Source of the DNA: Nocardioides donggukensis
GTDB lineage: Bacteria > Actinomycetota > Actinomycetes > Propionibacteriales > Nocardioidaceae
Assembly: GCF_014842875.1 (NCBI RefSeq)
Contig: NZ_JACYXZ010000001.1
Coordinates: forward strand, 744,001 to 808,000
Direction: 5' to 3'
Length of the DNA stretch: 64,000 bases
Under the pieces are notes generated by a model. It was not told the origin of the DNA and did no database searches. It saw only the letters and a program-made list of their open reading frames with translations. The translations under genes and the position numbers were made by a program. How positions within the stretch are numbered: the stretch's first letter is position 1; the number at the start of each line of letters is the position of its first letter. Below are positions 1 to 9,914 of the stretch, piece by piece.

Positions 1-1238
1 AGCTTCGCGCCGCGCCGGATGATCCCGTTGAACTCCTGGTCGGTGCCTGGCAGGAAGCCGGGGACGTCGACGAAGGTGAGGACCGGGATGTTGAAGGCGT
101 CGCAGGTCCGCACGAAGCGGGCCGCCTTCTCCGAGGCGTCGATGTCGAGCGTGCCGGCGAACTGCATCGGCTGGTTGGCGACCACGCCCACCGGCCTGCC
201 CTCGACCCGGCCGTAGCCGATCAGGATGTTCGGCGCGAACAGCGGCTGGACCTCGAGGAACTCCTCGTCGTCGAGCACCGCCTCGATCACCGTGTGCATG
301 TCGTAGGGCTGGTTCGGCGAGTCCGGGATCAGCGTGTCCAGCGACCGGTCCAGGTCGGAGAACGCGGTGTCCGCGGGCTCGTCGTACGCCGGCGGCTCGT
401 CGAGGTTGTTCTGCGGCAGGTAGGACAGCAGCGACTTGACGTACTCGATGGCGTCCTCCTCGTCGGACCCCATGTAGTGCGCGTTGCCGGACCTGGTGTT
501 GTGGGTCCGGGCGCCGCCGAGCTCCTCCATCGTGACGTCCTCGCCGGTGACGGTCTTGATGACGTCGGGCCCGGTGATGAACATGTTCGACGTGCCGTCG
601 ACCATGATCGTGAAGTCGGTGACCGCGGGGGAGTAGACGTGGCCGCCGGCGCAGGAGCCCATGATCAGGCTGATCTGCGGGATCACGCCGCTGGCGTGGA
701 CGTTGCGACGGAAGATCTCGCCGTACAGGCCGAGCGAGACCACGCCCTCCTGGATCCGGGCACCGGCGCCCTCGTTGATGCCGATGATCGGGCAGCCGGT
801 CTTGATCGCCAGGTCCATCACCTTGGTGATCTTCTCGCCGTAGACCTCGCCGAGGGACCCGCCGAAGACCGTGAAGTCCTGGGAGAACACGCAGACCTGC
901 CGGCCGTCGATGGTGCCGTAGCCGGTGACCACGCCGTCGCCGTACGGACGCCGCTTCTCCAGGCCGAACGCCACCGACCGGTGCCGGGCCAGCTCGTCGA
1001 GCTCGACGAACGAGCCCTCGTCGAAGAGCATCTCGATCCGCTCCCGGGCCGTCCGGCGCCCCTTGGCGTGCTGCTTCTCGACCGCCTTCGCGGAGCCGGC
1101 GTGCACCGCCTCGTCGAGGCGCCGGTCCAGGTCGGCCAGCTTGCCGGCGGTCGAGTGGATGTCGATGCCCGCGTCGGCCGGGGGGACGTCGGTGCCCTCG
1201 CCCGGCGCGGCCGCGGTGTCAGGATCTGCTGGGGTCAC
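1..1238 (-). CDS. accD5: acyl-CoA carboxylase beta subunit (carboxyltransferase), partial
   Basis: Transfers carboxyl from carboxybiotin to propionyl-CoA or acetyl-CoA in the cytosol. The frame runs off the left edge, leaving about 412 codons of a family normally 510-550 aa, so the C-terminus is missing. Visible are [19 protein letters not shown] near the N-terminus, [11 protein letters not shown], the oxyanion-type glycine stretch [17 protein letters not shown], and [14 protein letters not shown] of the second carboxyltransferase half. The GTG start is chosen because GAGGAGG lies 9 nt upstream. It is divergent from birA, whose product biotinylates the partner alpha subunit. The neighbourhood (birA, PH protein, purK, purE, acyl-CoA dehydrogenase) matches mycobacterial accD5. 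Propionyl versus acetyl specificity cannot be decided here. Confidence 0.93.
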   Translation of the reverse strand, partial: MTPADPDTAAAPGEGTDVPPADAGIDIHSTAGKLADLDRRLDEAVHAGSAKAVEKQHAKGRRTARERIEMLFDEGSFVELDELARHRSVAFGLEKRRPYGDGVVTGYGTIDGRQVCVFSQDFTVFGGSLGEVYGEKITKVMDLAIKTGCPIIGINEGAGARIQEGVVSLGLYGEIFRRNVHASGVIPQISLIMGSCAGGHVYSPAVTDFTIMVDGTSNMFITGPDVIKTVTGEDVTMEELGGARTHNTRSGNAHYMGSDEEDAIEYVKSLLSYLPQNNLDEPPAYDEPADTAFSDLDRSLDTLIPDSPNQPYDMHTVIEAVLDDEEFLEVQPLFAPNILIGYGRVEGRPVGVVANQPMQFAGTLDIDASEKAARFVRTCDAFNIPVLTFVDVPGFLPGTDQEFNGIIRRGAK

Positions 1239-1269
1239 GTGATCTGGCCTCCTCGGTGTGCTGTCGGCC

Positions 1270-1277
1270 AATGTAGT
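1270..1277. promoter_or_regulatory. overlapping divergent -10 region between accD5 and birA
   Basis: The 43-bp gap holds TACATT on the minus strand (1275-1270), suited to transcribe accD5 with a short leader carrying its GAGGAGG site. On the plus strand TGTAGT (1272-1277) lies just before the birA ATG. The two hexamers overlap, so initiation in the two directions could compete. Inferred from sequence only. Confidence 0.4.
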
Positions 1278-1281
1278 GCCC

Positions 1282-2067
1282 ATGAGCACCGGCCCCGACC
1301 CGCGCCCACCCCTCGACGGCTCCCGCCTGCCCGCCTCCGTGGAGGTGGAGGGGGAGGTCGCCTCGACCAACGCCGTGGTGGCCGAGCGGGCCCGTGCCGG
1401 CGGGCCGGACGGCCTGGTCGTGGTGGCCGAGCACCAGACGGCGGGCAGGGGCCGGCTGGACCGGACCTGGCAGGCCCCGGCCGGCACGGCGCTGACGTTC
1501 TCGATGCTGCTGCGCCCCGACCTGCCCGCGGCCCGATGGCCGTGGATCCCCCTCTGGACCGGGTACGCCGTCCACACGGTGCTGGCCCCCCGGCTCCCCG
1601 GACTCGGCCTGAAGTGGCCCAACGACGTGCTCGTCGAGAGCCGGAAGCTGGCCGGCATCCTGCTCGAGCGGGTCGAGACGCCGACCGGTCCGGCCGCCGT
1701 GGTCGGCGTCGGGCTCAACGTCGCCCAGACCCGGGACGAGCTGCCCGTGCCGGAGGCCACCTCGCTCGCCCTCGAGCTGGGCGGGGCCGGGGGCGCACCG
1801 GACCGGACGGAGCTGCTCGCGGCGCTGGTGGGGTCCCTCACCGAGCACCGACCCCTGCTGACCCGGCCCGCGGACCTGCGCCGGGCCTACGCGGACGTCT
1901 GCCGGACCGTCGGGAGCGCGGTCCGGGTCGAGCTGCCCGGCGGGGGGACGCTGACCGGGCGGGCCGTCGACGTCGACGCCGACGGGGGCCTCGTGGTGGA
2001 GGGCCCGACCGGCCGGGAGGCGGTGCGGGCCGGCGACGTCGTCCACGTGCGCGCCGCGGATCTTTGA
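1282..2067 (+). CDS. birA: biotin--[acetyl-CoA-carboxylase] ligase
   Basis: Activates biotin with ATP and attaches it to the lysine of biotin carboxyl carrier domains. At 261 aa it carries only the catalytic and C-terminal domains: [10 protein letters not shown] is the biotin/ATP loop and LKWPNDVLV...RKLAGIL holds the conserved catalytic lysine. There is no N-terminal helix-turn-helix, so it is a monofunctional ligase and not the E. coli type repressor. ATG 1282 is preferred over an in-frame GTG at 1258 because family similarity begins after it. It is divergent from a carboxylase subunit gene and is followed 12 bp later by the PH-domain gene. Confidence 0.93.
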   Translation: MSTGPDPRPPLDGSRLPASVEVEGEVASTNAVVAERARAGGPDGLVVVAEHQTAGRGRLDRTWQAPAGTALTFSMLLRPDLPAARWPWIPLWTGYAVHTVLAPRLPGLGLKWPNDVLVESRKLAGILLERVETPTGPAAVVGVGLNVAQTRDELPVPEATSLALELGGAGGAPDRTELLAALVGSLTEHRPLLTRPADLRRAYADVCRTVGSAVRVELPGGGTLTGRAVDVDADGGLVVEGPTGREAVRAGDVVHVRAADL

Positions 2068-2079
2068 CATGATCGGGGG

Positions 2080-2595
2080 GTGGCCATCTCCCGCAACCTC
2101 CTGAACGACGGCGAGCACGTCGTGGTCTCGACGCGCACCCACCCGAAGGTGATGTTCGTCCCGCTCATGGTGCTGCTCCTGTCGCTGGCCGCGGCGACCT
2201 TCCTCCAGGGCATGGGCGGCGACGGCCCCGCCGGCACCGTGCTGCACGTCGGCGCCTGGGCGGTCGCCGCGGTGCTGATCGTGTGGTGGGCGCTCCGCCC
2301 GTTCGTGCTGTGGGTGACGACGACCTACACGTTCACCAACCGGCGGTTCATGAAGCGGGCCGGCCTGATCGCCAAGACCGGGCGGACCATCCCGTTGAAC
2401 AGGATCAGTGGTGTCGACTTCGAGATCGGCGTGATCGACCGGATCTTCGGCTGCGGCACCCTGGTCGTCTCCGACGCCAGCGAGCTCGGCCGGGTCGAGC
2501 TGCACGACATCCCGCGGGTCGAGCACGTCCAGCTGCTGGTGGCCGAGGAGCTGCACCGGATCTCCGAGGGCACGCAGTCCGACGATGGCACCTGA
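2080..2595 (+). CDS. PH-domain (bPH_2/YdbS-like) membrane protein
   Basis: 171 aa. An N-terminal segment (NLLNDGEHVVVSTRTHPK) leads into two hydrophobic helices at about residues 26-43 and 55-75, followed by a bacterial PH-like domain (TTTYTFTNRRFMKRAGLIAK, then NRISGVDFEIGVIDRIFGCG and a GRVELHDIP strand). Such proteins sit in the membrane with the PH fold in the cytosol; their ligand is unknown. GTG 2080 follows a run of six G. The position after birA matches mycobacterial Rv3278c. It overlaps the cyclase gene by 11 bp, suggesting translational coupling. Confidence 0.85.
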   Translation: MAISRNLLNDGEHVVVSTRTHPKVMFVPLMVLLLSLAAATFLQGMGGDGPAGTVLHVGAWAVAAVLIVWWALRPFVLWVTTTYTFTNRRFMKRAGLIAKTGRTIPLNRISGVDFEIGVIDRIFGCGTLVVSDASELGRVELHDIPRVEHVQLLVAEELHRISEGTQSDDGT

Positions 2596-3583
2596 GGACC
2601 CGGGCGAGCGGCGCCCGCTCACCCGCGCCGACCTCGAGCGGGCGATCCTGCACGAGGAGCCGGTCTACACCGCCTCCGAGGTCGCGGGGCAGGGCGAGAT
2701 GCTCGAGCAGTCGCGGCGGCTGTGGCGCGCCCTGGGCTTCCCCGAGCACCCCGGCGACGAGGTGGCCTTCACCCAGGGCGACGCCGGGGCCCTGGCCACG
2801 CTGCGTACGGCCATCGACGGCGGGGTGCTGGACTTCGACACCGCGCTGAACCTGACCCGCGCGGTCGGGCAGACCATGGCCCGACTCGCGGACTGGGAGG
2901 TCGCGACGCTGGTCCCGATGCTGGAGGAGATGGCGACCCGGCCCGGGAGCGGCGGCAGCCGGCTCGGCGCCGCGCTGAGGATGGTCGAGTCCGTCAACGG
3001 TCCCTTCGAGGCGCTGCTGGTCTACGCGTGGCGCCGGCACCTGGCCGCGTCGGTCGCCCGGGTCGAGGCCCTCGGCTCCGACGACGAGGAGCTCAAGACC
3101 CACGAGGTCACGGTCGGCTTCGCCGACATCGTGCAGTTCACGGCGCTGTCCAACGACATCGGGGAGGAGCGGGTCGGCGACCTGGTCGAGCTCTTCGAGT
3201 CCCGCTGCTCCGACGTCGTCGCCGCCCAGGGCGGCCGGATCATCAAGAGCCTCGGCGACTCGGTCCTGTTCGTCGTCGACGACGCGGCGAGGGCCCTGGT
3301 GATCGCCGAGGGCATCATCACCGTGATCGGGCGGGACCCGCGGATGCCGGACATCCGGCTCGGTCTGGCCAGCGGGGGAGTGGTGCTGCGGCTCGGTGAC
3401 GTCTTCGGCCCGCCGGTCAACCTGGCCTCGCGGCTCACGGCGGTCGCCCGCCGCAACCGGGTGATCATCGACGAGACGACCGCGGCGCTCCTGCCGGAGG
3501 AGGAGTTCGAGACCCGTCGGCTGCCGGCCCGCCCGGTCCGCGGCTTCGGCCTGGTCGAGCCCATCGCCGTACGCCGCCGGTGA
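2585..3583 (+). CDS. class III adenylate cyclase with N-terminal regulatory domain
   Basis: 332 aa, predicted to make cAMP from ATP. Residues ~15-160 are all-helical and resemble the adenylate cyclase regulatory domain (Ad_Cy_reg) of the pH-responsive mycobacterial Rv1264. The catalytic domain begins at about residue 173: GFADIVQFT carries the first metal-binding Asp (near 180), RIIKSLGDSVLF the adenine-selecting Lys and second metal Asp, and DVFGPPVNLASRL the partner Asp plus the transition-state Asn and Arg. All six key positions appear intact, so activity and ATP preference are expected. No membrane segment is seen. It overlaps the PH gene by 11 bp and purK follows, so it may be cotranscribed with birA and the PH gene. 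Confidence 0.9.
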   Translation: MAPEDPGERRPLTRADLERAILHEEPVYTASEVAGQGEMLEQSRRLWRALGFPEHPGDEVAFTQGDAGALATLRTAIDGGVLDFDTALNLTRAVGQTMARLADWEVATLVPMLEEMATRPGSGGSRLGAALRMVESVNGPFEALLVYAWRRHLAASVARVEALGSDDEELKTHEVTVGFADIVQFTALSNDIGEERVGDLVELFESRCSDVVAAQGGRIIKSLGDSVLFVVDDAARALVIAEGIITVIGRDPRMPDIRLGLASGGVVLRLGDVFGPPVNLASRLTAVARRNRVIIDETTAALLPEEEFETRRLPARPVRGFGLVEPIAVRRR

Positions 3584-3592
3584 CCCGGGCAG

Positions 3593-3598
3593 TAGGCT
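3593..3598 (+). promoter_or_regulatory. leaderless-type -10 (TAGGCT) for purK
   Basis: TAGGCT ends 8 nt before the GTG at 3607, a spacing that would place transcription initiation at or next to the start codon. It lies just after the cyclase stop codon, so purK could have its own promoter although the upstream operon could also read through. Confidence 0.5.
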
Positions 3599-3606
3599 CA
3601 CCGACC

Positions 3607-4776
3607 GTGCCCGCCCAGACCAGCCCCGCGGCCCCGACCGTCGCCGTGATCGGCGGCGGCCAGCTGGCCAGGATGATGGCGCAGCCGGCCGTCGCCCTCG
3701 GCGTGCCGCTGCGACTGCTCGCCGAGGCCGAGGGGGTCTCCGCCGCCCAGGTGATCGGCGACCACGTGGTCGGCGACTACCGCGACCTCGACGTCCTGCG
3801 GGACGTGGTCCGCGGCTGCGGCGTGGTGACCTTCGACCACGAGCACGTCCCGACCGGCCACCTGCACGCGCTCGAGTCCGACGGGCTCGCCGTCCGGCCC
3901 GGGCCCGAGGCCCTGGTGCACGCCCAGGACAAGGCCGTCATGCGGGAGCGGCTGTCGGCGCTCGGGATGCCCTGCCCCCGGCACGCGGTGGTCGCCTCGA
4001 TCGCCGACGTCGAGGCGTTCGGCTTCCCCGCGGTGCTCAAGACCACCCGGGGCGGCTACGACGGCAAGGGCGTCTGGGTGGTCCGGGCGGCCGCGGACTG
4101 CGCCGACGCGTTCTCGGCCGCCGAGCGGACCGGCGTGGCGATCCTCGCCGAGGAGCTCGTGGACTTCCGCCGCGAGCTCTCCGCGCTGGTGGCCCGTTCC
4201 CCCAGCGGCCAGGCCGCGGCGTACCCGGTCGTCGCCTCCACCCAGGTCGACGGCGTCTGCCGTGAGGTCGTCGCCCCCGCGCCCGACCTCGACCCCGCGC
4301 TCGCGGCGACCGCGCAGCACGTCGCCCTGACGATCGCCGGCGAGCTCGACGTGACCGGGATCCTCGCCGTGGAGCTCTTCGAGACCACCGACGGCCGGGT
4401 GCTGGTCAACGAGCTCGCGATGCGCCCGCACAACACCGGCCACTGGACGCAGGACGGGGCGGTGACCAGCCAGTTCGAGAACCACCTCCGGGCCGTGCTC
4501 GACCTGCCGCTCGGCTCCCCGGCCCCGCGCGCGCCGTGGACGGTGATGGTGAACATCCTCGGGGGGCCCGAGGACACCGGCCGGCTCTACGACGGCTACC
4601 CGCACGCTCTCGCCCGGGACCCGCACCTGCGGGTGCACCTGTACGGCAAGGCGTTGCGCCCGGGACGCAAGGTGGGGCACGTGAACGCCTACGGTGAGGA
4701 CCTAGACGACTGCCTGGAGCGGGCCCGTCACGCGGCGGCGTGGTTCCGTGGCGACCTCGGCGACGAAAGTGAGTGA
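3607..4776 (+). CDS. purK: 5-(carboxyamino)imidazole ribonucleotide synthase
   Basis: ATP-dependent carboxylation of AIR to N5-CAIR with bicarbonate, step 6a of purine synthesis. 389 aa from GTG 3607, a normal length. The N-terminal Rossmann-like motif is IGGGQLARMM; the ATP-grasp region has KTTRGGYDGKGVWVV and the C-terminal binding site ELAMRPHNTGHWT. An alternative in-frame GTG at 3580 overlaps the cyclase stop, but the TAGGCT hexamer 8 nt upstream favours 3607. purE follows 3 bp later, so the two-step AIR carboxylation is one unit, in the same order as mycobacterial Rv3276c-Rv3275c. Confidence 0.95.
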   Translation: MPAQTSPAAPTVAVIGGGQLARMMAQPAVALGVPLRLLAEAEGVSAAQVIGDHVVGDYRDLDVLRDVVRGCGVVTFDHEHVPTGHLHALESDGLAVRPGPEALVHAQDKAVMRERLSALGMPCPRHAVVASIADVEAFGFPAVLKTTRGGYDGKGVWVVRAAADCADAFSAAERTGVAILAEELVDFRRELSALVARSPSGQAAAYPVVASTQVDGVCREVVAPAPDLDPALAATAQHVALTIAGELDVTGILAVELFETTDGRVLVNELAMRPHNTGHWTQDGAVTSQFENHLRAVLDLPLGSPAPRAPWTVMVNILGGPEDTGRLYDGYPHALARDPHLRVHLYGKALRPGRKVGHVNAYGEDLDDCLERARHAAAWFRGDLGDESE

Positions 4777-4779
4777 GGA

Positions 4780-5313
4780 ATGACGGAACTCGAGACCGGT
4801 GCCGCGCGGGTCGGTGTGGTCATGGGGTCGGACTCGGACTGGCCGGTGATGCAGGCCGCCGGCGAGGCGCTGGAGGAGTTCGGCGTCGGGTGGGAGGCCG
4901 ACGTGGTCTCCGCGCACCGGATGCCCGACGAGATGCTGGCCTACGGCCGCGAGGCCGCCGGTCGCGGGCTGCGGGTGCTGATCGCCGGCGCCGGGGGCGC
5001 CGCCCACCTCCCGGGCATGCTCGCCGCGGTCACCCCGCTGCCGGTGATCGGGGTGCCGGTGCCGCTGGCCCGGCTGGACGGGCTCGACTCCCTGCTCTCG
5101 ATCGTGCAGATGCCGGCCGGGGTCCCGGTCGCCACCGTCGCCATCGGCAACGCCCGCAACGCCGGTCTGCTGGCGGTCCGGATCCTGGCGGCCGCCGACC
5201 CCGACCTGCAGCGGCGGATGGTGGACTTCCAGGCCACCCTCCGCGACACGGCCCAGGACAAGGGCCGGGTGGTGCGCGACGCCGCCGCCGGACCGCGCAG
5301 GCTGGGGTTCTGA
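4780..5313 (+). CDS. purE: N5-carboxyaminoimidazole ribonucleotide mutase
   Basis: Moves the carboxyl of N5-CAIR to C4, giving CAIR in purine synthesis. 177 aa, class I PurE. Signatures are [15 protein letters not shown] (phosphate/ribose binding), SAHRMPDEM with the catalytic His, and [18 protein letters not shown] 4780 lies 3 bp after the purK stop with a GTGAGGA sequence overlapping the purK end, so translation is probably coupled. The C-terminus is followed with overlap by a membrane-protein gene. Confidence 0.95.
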   Translation: MTELETGAARVGVVMGSDSDWPVMQAAGEALEEFGVGWEADVVSAHRMPDEMLAYGREAAGRGLRVLIAGAGGAAHLPGMLAAVTPLPVIGVPVPLARLDGLDSLLSIVQMPAGVPVATVAIGNARNAGLLAVRILAAADPDLQRRMVDFQATLRDTAQDKGRVVRDAAAGPRRLGF

Positions 5314-6485
5314 GCGGCCGGTCGCACGGCCCGCGCCTCGTCGGACTGGACGTCGCGCGCTGCGTGGCCCTGCTCGGCATGGTCGGCACCCACCTGCTGG
5401 ACCAGCGGGACCCGCTGACCGGGGAGCTCGCCCTCGGTCAGGCCCTCGCCGGCGGCCGGGCCTCGGCCCTGTTCGCCGTGCTCGCCGGGGTCACGCTGGC
5501 CCTGGCGACCGGGCGCCGGACGCCGCCCCGCGGGCGGGAGCGGGTGGCGGCGTCGGCCGGCCTCGTGGTCCGGGCCCTGCTGATCGCGGCCGTCGGCCTG
5601 CTGCTGGCCGAGGCGGAGTCCGGGCTGGCGGTGATCCTCACCTACTACGGGCTGCTCTTCCTTCTGGGGCTGCCGTTCGTCGGGCTGGGCGCCCGGGCAC
5701 TGCTGGGACTGGCGGCGGTGTGGACGGTCGTCACCCCGGTCCTCTCGCACCTGGTGCGTCCCGAGCTCCCGGAGCGCGGCTTCTCGAGCCCGCAGCTCGA
5801 GCAGCTCGCCGAGCCCGGCCGGCTCGTCAGCGAGCTCGCGTTCACCGGCTACTACCCGGTGGTGCCGTGGCTGGCCTACCTGCTCGCGGGCATGGCACTG
5901 GGGCGGATGGACCTGTCCCGCCGTCGGCTGCAGGCGGCCCTGGCGGTCGGCGGCGGCGCCGTGGCAGTCGCGGCGACGGTGGTCTCGCACGCGCTGACCC
6001 GGCGAGCCGACGTGACCCAGGCGCTCCTCGCCGAGCCGCCGTCGGCCGGAACCGGGCCCGAGCTGCTCGACCGGATCTCGACCGGCCTGGCCGGCACCAC
6101 GCCCACGGGGGGTGCCTGGCAGTGGCTGCTCGTGGTCGCGCCGCACAGCGGCACGCCGTTCGACATCGCCCAGACCATCGGCAGCGCGCTGCTCGTGGTC
6201 GGCCTGTGCCTGCTGGTGGTCGGGTCCCTGCCGGCGGTCGCCGAGCGGGCCGTCGCCGTGCTGTTCGGGGCGGGCACGATGACCCTGTCGCTGTACTCCC
6301 TGCACGTGCTGATGCGGACCCCGGAGGTCTGGCCCCGCGAGCAGCCGGGCGCGTTCTGGCTGCACGCGGTGGTGCTGCTCGGGATCGGCGCCTGGTTCGC
6401 CGCCTGGCGCCAGCGGGGCCCGCTGGAGCGGGTGGTCGGCGGACTGGCCGGGGCGGCGGTGTCGGGGCTGTCGCCGCGCCGCTGA
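5310..6485 (+). CDS. membrane acyltransferase-like protein (DUF418/HGSNAT-like)
   Basis: About 391 aa if translation begins at CTG 5310. No ATG, GTG or TTG in this frame lies between the purE stop and the conserved start of the family ([18 protein letters not shown]), where the only later candidate, GTG 5364, would cut the motif. CTG 5310 overlaps the purE stop as CTGA. The protein has roughly ten hydrophobic helices and the GLDVAR...LLGM entry seen in DUF418 and heparan-alpha-glucosaminide N-acetyltransferase-like proteins, which may move acyl groups across the membrane. Substrate unknown. It is probably coupled to purE and ends 6 bp from a convergent gene. Confidence 0.75.
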   Translation: MSGRSHGPRLVGLDVARCVALLGMVGTHLLDQRDPLTGELALGQALAGGRASALFAVLAGVTLALATGRRTPPRGRERVAASAGLVVRALLIAAVGLLLAEAESGLAVILTYYGLLFLLGLPFVGLGARALLGLAAVWTVVTPVLSHLVRPELPERGFSSPQLEQLAEPGRLVSELAFTGYYPVVPWLAYLLAGMALGRMDLSRRRLQAALAVGGGAVAVAATVVSHALTRRADVTQALLAEPPSAGTGPELLDRISTGLAGTTPTGGAWQWLLVVAPHSGTPFDIAQTIGSALLVVGLCLLVVGSLPAVAERAVAVLFGAGTMTLSLYSLHVLMRTPEVWPREQPGAFWLHAVVLLGIGAWFAAWRQRGPLERVVGGLAGAAVSGLSPRR

Positions 6486-6496
6486 CCGCGGTCAGC
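6481..6496. terminator. 16-bp palindrome spanning two convergent stop codons
   Basis: GCTGACCGCGGTCAGC is a perfect palindrome containing the TGA of the plus-strand membrane gene and the TGA of the minus-strand CoA-binding gene. It could fold as a short hairpin in either transcript. Three bp of each arm are expected simply because convergent stop codons are complementary, and no U tract follows, so terminator function is tentative. Confidence 0.35.
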
Positions 6497-6917
6497 CCCC
6501 GCGCTTGCCCCACTCGATGGCCGGGCAGGTGTCCATCACCATCGGCACCCCGGCCGCGGTGGTCCGCTTGAACGCCTCCTGGTCGACCACGCCGAGCTGG
6601 AACCACACGCCTCCGGCACCGATCTCGACGGCCGCGTCGGCGAACTCCCCCGCCAGGTCCGAGCGGCGGAAGACGTCGACCACGTCGACCGGGAACGGGA
6701 TGTCGGCCAGCCGGGCGTAGCCCTGCTCGCCGAGCACGACCGGCGCGTCGGGGTGCACCGGGACGATCCGCTTGCCGCGGTCCTGGAGCAGGCTCGCGAT
6801 CCGGTACGCCGTGCGGTCCGGCCGGCCGGACAGGCCGACCACCGCCCAGGTCTTCGCCTCGTCGAGCATGTGGTCGACGTGCTCCCGGTCCTGCCACTGG
6901 CTGTTCGGCTGGCTCAT
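6492..6917 (-). CDS. CoA-binding domain protein (YccU-like)
   Basis: 141 aa forming one Rossmann-type CoA-binding domain: TWAVVGLSGRPDRTAYRIA is the nucleotide-binding turn, followed by IVPVHPDAP and GAGGVWFQLGVV, ending at MDTCPAIEWGKR. The fold resembles the CoA-binding part of succinyl-CoA synthetase, but the free-standing family has no settled reaction. ATG 6917 (MSQPNSQW) is chosen over GTG 6923. It is convergent with the membrane gene and divergent from the acyl-CoA dehydrogenase, which fits a possible role in CoA metabolism. Confidence 0.85.
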   Translation of the reverse strand: MSQPNSQWQDREHVDHMLDEAKTWAVVGLSGRPDRTAYRIASLLQDRGKRIVPVHPDAPVVLGEQGYARLADIPFPVDVVDVFRRSDLAGEFADAAVEIGAGGVWFQLGVVDQEAFKRTTAAGVPMVMDTCPAIEWGKRGG

Positions 6918-6975
6918 CCCCACGACGGTAGCCCGGGAGGCGTGAGACCCCGGTTAGCGATCGATTACCCGACGG

Positions 6976-6981
6976 TAGGAT
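6976..6981 (+). promoter_or_regulatory. leaderless-type -10 (TAGGAT) for the acyl-CoA dehydrogenase
   Basis: TAGGAT is followed by six bases (GGGGGC) and ATG 6988. A weak -35-like TTAGCG lies about 16 bp upstream. The spacing puts the transcript start at or near the ATG. Confidence 0.6.
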
Positions 6982-6987
6982 GGGGGC

Positions 6988-8172
<1,185 letters not shown>

Positions 8173-8192
8173 GCGGCTCGCCCCCGGTGAGG

Positions 8193-9443
8193 TCAGGCGC
8201 GGGTCGTCCGCAGCGCGCCGCGCAGCATCAGCAGTGACGGCAGCTGCAGCACCGCGACCCCCACGACCAGCGCGGTCCGGTGGTCGTCGTACAGCGCCCC
8301 CGCGACGCCGCCGCCGAGCAGGGCCGCGACGCCCTGGAACGCCGCGAACACGCCGTACGCCGTCGCCAGCCGGCCCTGCGGCACCAGGTCGGCCACCAGC
8401 GCCTTGACCGTCGAGTCCTGCACCCCGGTCGCGGCACCCCAGACCAGCACCCCGGCAACCGCCACGGCCAGGCTGCCGGAGAGCGAGAGCGCCGGGACGG
8501 TCGCGATCAGCAGGGGCAGGGCGTAGAGCACCCGGGCGCTCCACCGGTCGTAGGCGAAGCCGGTCGCCAGGGCCGCGACCGCCTCGGCGGCCATGGCCGC
8601 GGCGTACACGAGCGGCACGACCGCCAGCGCCACCAGCCCGGCGTCGACCAGGTGGAACGAGATCACGCCGAAGGTCATCAGCCCGAGCGTGCCGAGCGCG
8701 CACGACAGGGCGAAGGCGTAGAAGCGGCCGGGAAGCCGGAACGCCGTGGTCGGATCGGCGCCGGACGTCGGCTCGGCCCCGGTCGCCGTCCCAGTCGCCG
8801 TCCCAGTCGCCGTCCCAGGCGCCGGCCCCGGGAACCGGCGCCGGAGCCGGGCCAGCAGCGCGAGTGCGAGCACCCCGGGGACGGCCAGCAGGGCGAAGGC
8901 GGGCCACACCACTCCGGTGAGGGCCACGACCCCCGCCACCAGCAGGGGACCGGCGAACGCCCCGACCTGGTCGAGGGCCTTGTGCACGGCGAAGCCGCGA
9001 CCCCGTCCGACGCTCCGGGCGACCACCGCGAGCAGGGCCGACTTGGAGGGGCTGCGGATCGCCTTGCCGGCCCGCTCGACCACGATCAGGGCCGAGGCCA
9101 GCGCGAGGCCGGCCGCCCCGACGAAGGGGGCCACCGCCAGCAGCGGCACGCAGACGGCCGTCATCGCGTAGCCGAGGTAGGTCAGCGCCCAGTGCCGGCC
9201 GGTGCGGTCGGCCATCGGCCCGGACACCAGCCGGAGGACCAGCGCGGTCGCCTCGCCGGCCCCGGTGACCAGCCCGACGGTCAGGGCGGAGGCGCCGAGG
9301 GTGCCGAGGAACGGCCCGGCCACCGAGCGCATGCCCTCGTAGACCATGTCCGCGGACAGGCTGACCAGACCGAAGGCGGTCACCGCCCGCCACGGCGACC
9401 ACACGGCCGCCTCCTCCGGGGTCCGGTGCGCTCGCGCGGTCAT
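8193..9443 (-). CDS. major facilitator superfamily transporter
   Basis: 416 aa with about 12 hydrophobic helices in two halves. The inter-helix loop LVSGPMADRTGRHWAL is the family signature, and VVERAGKAIRSPSKSALLA follows in the N-half. The central loop between the halves is extended by a repeat (PGTATGTATGTATGAEP) encoded by three 12-bp units. Substrate unknown. The ATG at 9443 is preferred over GTG 9461 because GAGGA lies 8 nt upstream. It is convergent with the acyl-CoA dehydrogenase and divergent from a thioesterase gene whose -10 lies in the 43-bp gap. Confidence 0.88.
   Translation of the reverse strand: MTARAHRTPEEAAVWSPWRAVTAFGLVSLSADMVYEGMRSVAGPFLGTLGASALTVGLVTGAGEATALVLRLVSGPMADRTGRHWALTYLGYAMTAVCVPLLAVAPFVGAAGLALASALIVVERAGKAIRSPSKSALLAVVARSVGRGRGFAVHKALDQVGAFAGPLLVAGVVALTGVVWPAFALLAVPGVLALALLARLRRRFPGPAPGTATGTATGTATGAEPTSGADPTTAFRLPGRFYAFALSCALGTLGLMTFGVISFHLVDAGLVALAVVPLVYAAAMAAEAVAALATGFAYDRWSARVLYALPLLIATVPALSLSGSLAVAVAGVLVWGAATGVQDSTVKALVADLVPQGRLATAYGVFAAFQGVAALLGGGVAGALYDDHRTALVVGVAVLQLPSLLMLRGALRTTRA
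8782..8817. repeat. three 12-bp tandem repeats inside the MFS gene
   Basis: The unit GTCGCCGTCCCA occurs three times without change. In the gene it encodes a Gly-Thr-Ala-Thr repeat in the loop joining the two six-helix halves. Copy number is likely to vary by replication slippage, always in frame. Confidence 0.9.
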
Positions 9444-9474
9444 GCGCCGATCCTCGCGCACCGCCGGTGGACGC

Positions 9475-9480
9475 TAGCCT
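9475..9480 (+). promoter_or_regulatory. leaderless-type -10 (TAGCCT) for the PaaI-like thioesterase
   Basis: TAGCCT, six bases (GCCGCC), then ATG 9487. No Shine-Dalgarno sequence is present, consistent with leaderless translation. Confidence 0.58.
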
Positions 9481-9486
9481 GCCGCC

Positions 9487-9909
9487 ATGACCCAGACCGC
9501 CCAGGAGATCGCCCAGGCGTCCGCCGCGGCCATGTGGGCCGGCGACCAGGCCAGCCAGGCCCTTGGCATGAGCATCGACGACGTGGGACCCGGGACCGCC
9601 ACGCTGCGGATGACCGTCCGCGAGGACATGGCCAACGGCCACGATATCGGCCACGGGGGGCTGACCTTCACGCTCGCCGACTCGGCGTTCGCGTTCGCCT
9701 GCAACTCCTACAACCGGGTCACCGTGGCGGCGGGCGCCGAGGTCAGGTTCCTCGCCCCGACCCGGGTCGGGGACGTGCTGGTCGCCACGGCGACCGAGCG
9801 CAGCCGGGAGGGTCGCGACGGCCTCTACGAGGTGGTCGTCCGCTGCGGCGAGGTGGTGGTCGCCGAGTTCACCGGCCGCAGCAAGGAGCTGCGCGGCTCG
9901 CTCTACTGA
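9487..9909 (+). CDS. PaaI-type hotdog thioesterase
   Basis: 140 aa, a single hotdog domain of the PaaI/hydroxyphenylacetyl-CoA thioesterase type. NGHDIGHGGLTFTLADSAFA contains the conserved Asn, His and Asp region that binds and hydrolyses the thioester, and LAPTRVGDVL is the typical second strand. PaaI releases phenylacetyl-CoA pathway intermediates from CoA, but no other paa gene is near, so the substrate is open. It is transcribed away from the MFS gene and converges on an LCP gene. Confidence 0.88.
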   Translation: MTQTAQEIAQASAAAMWAGDQASQALGMSIDDVGPGTATLRMTVREDMANGHDIGHGGLTFTLADSAFAFACNSYNRVTVAAGAEVRFLAPTRVGDVLVATATERSREGRDGLYEVVVRCGEVVVAEFTGRSKELRGSLY

Positions 9910-9914
9910 CCGGC

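Noticed and set aside
294..2072. 592-aa plus-strand frame across accD5 and birA
   Set aside because: It is antisense to the carboxylase motifs and out of frame with birA, and its composition is a GC-rich shadow.
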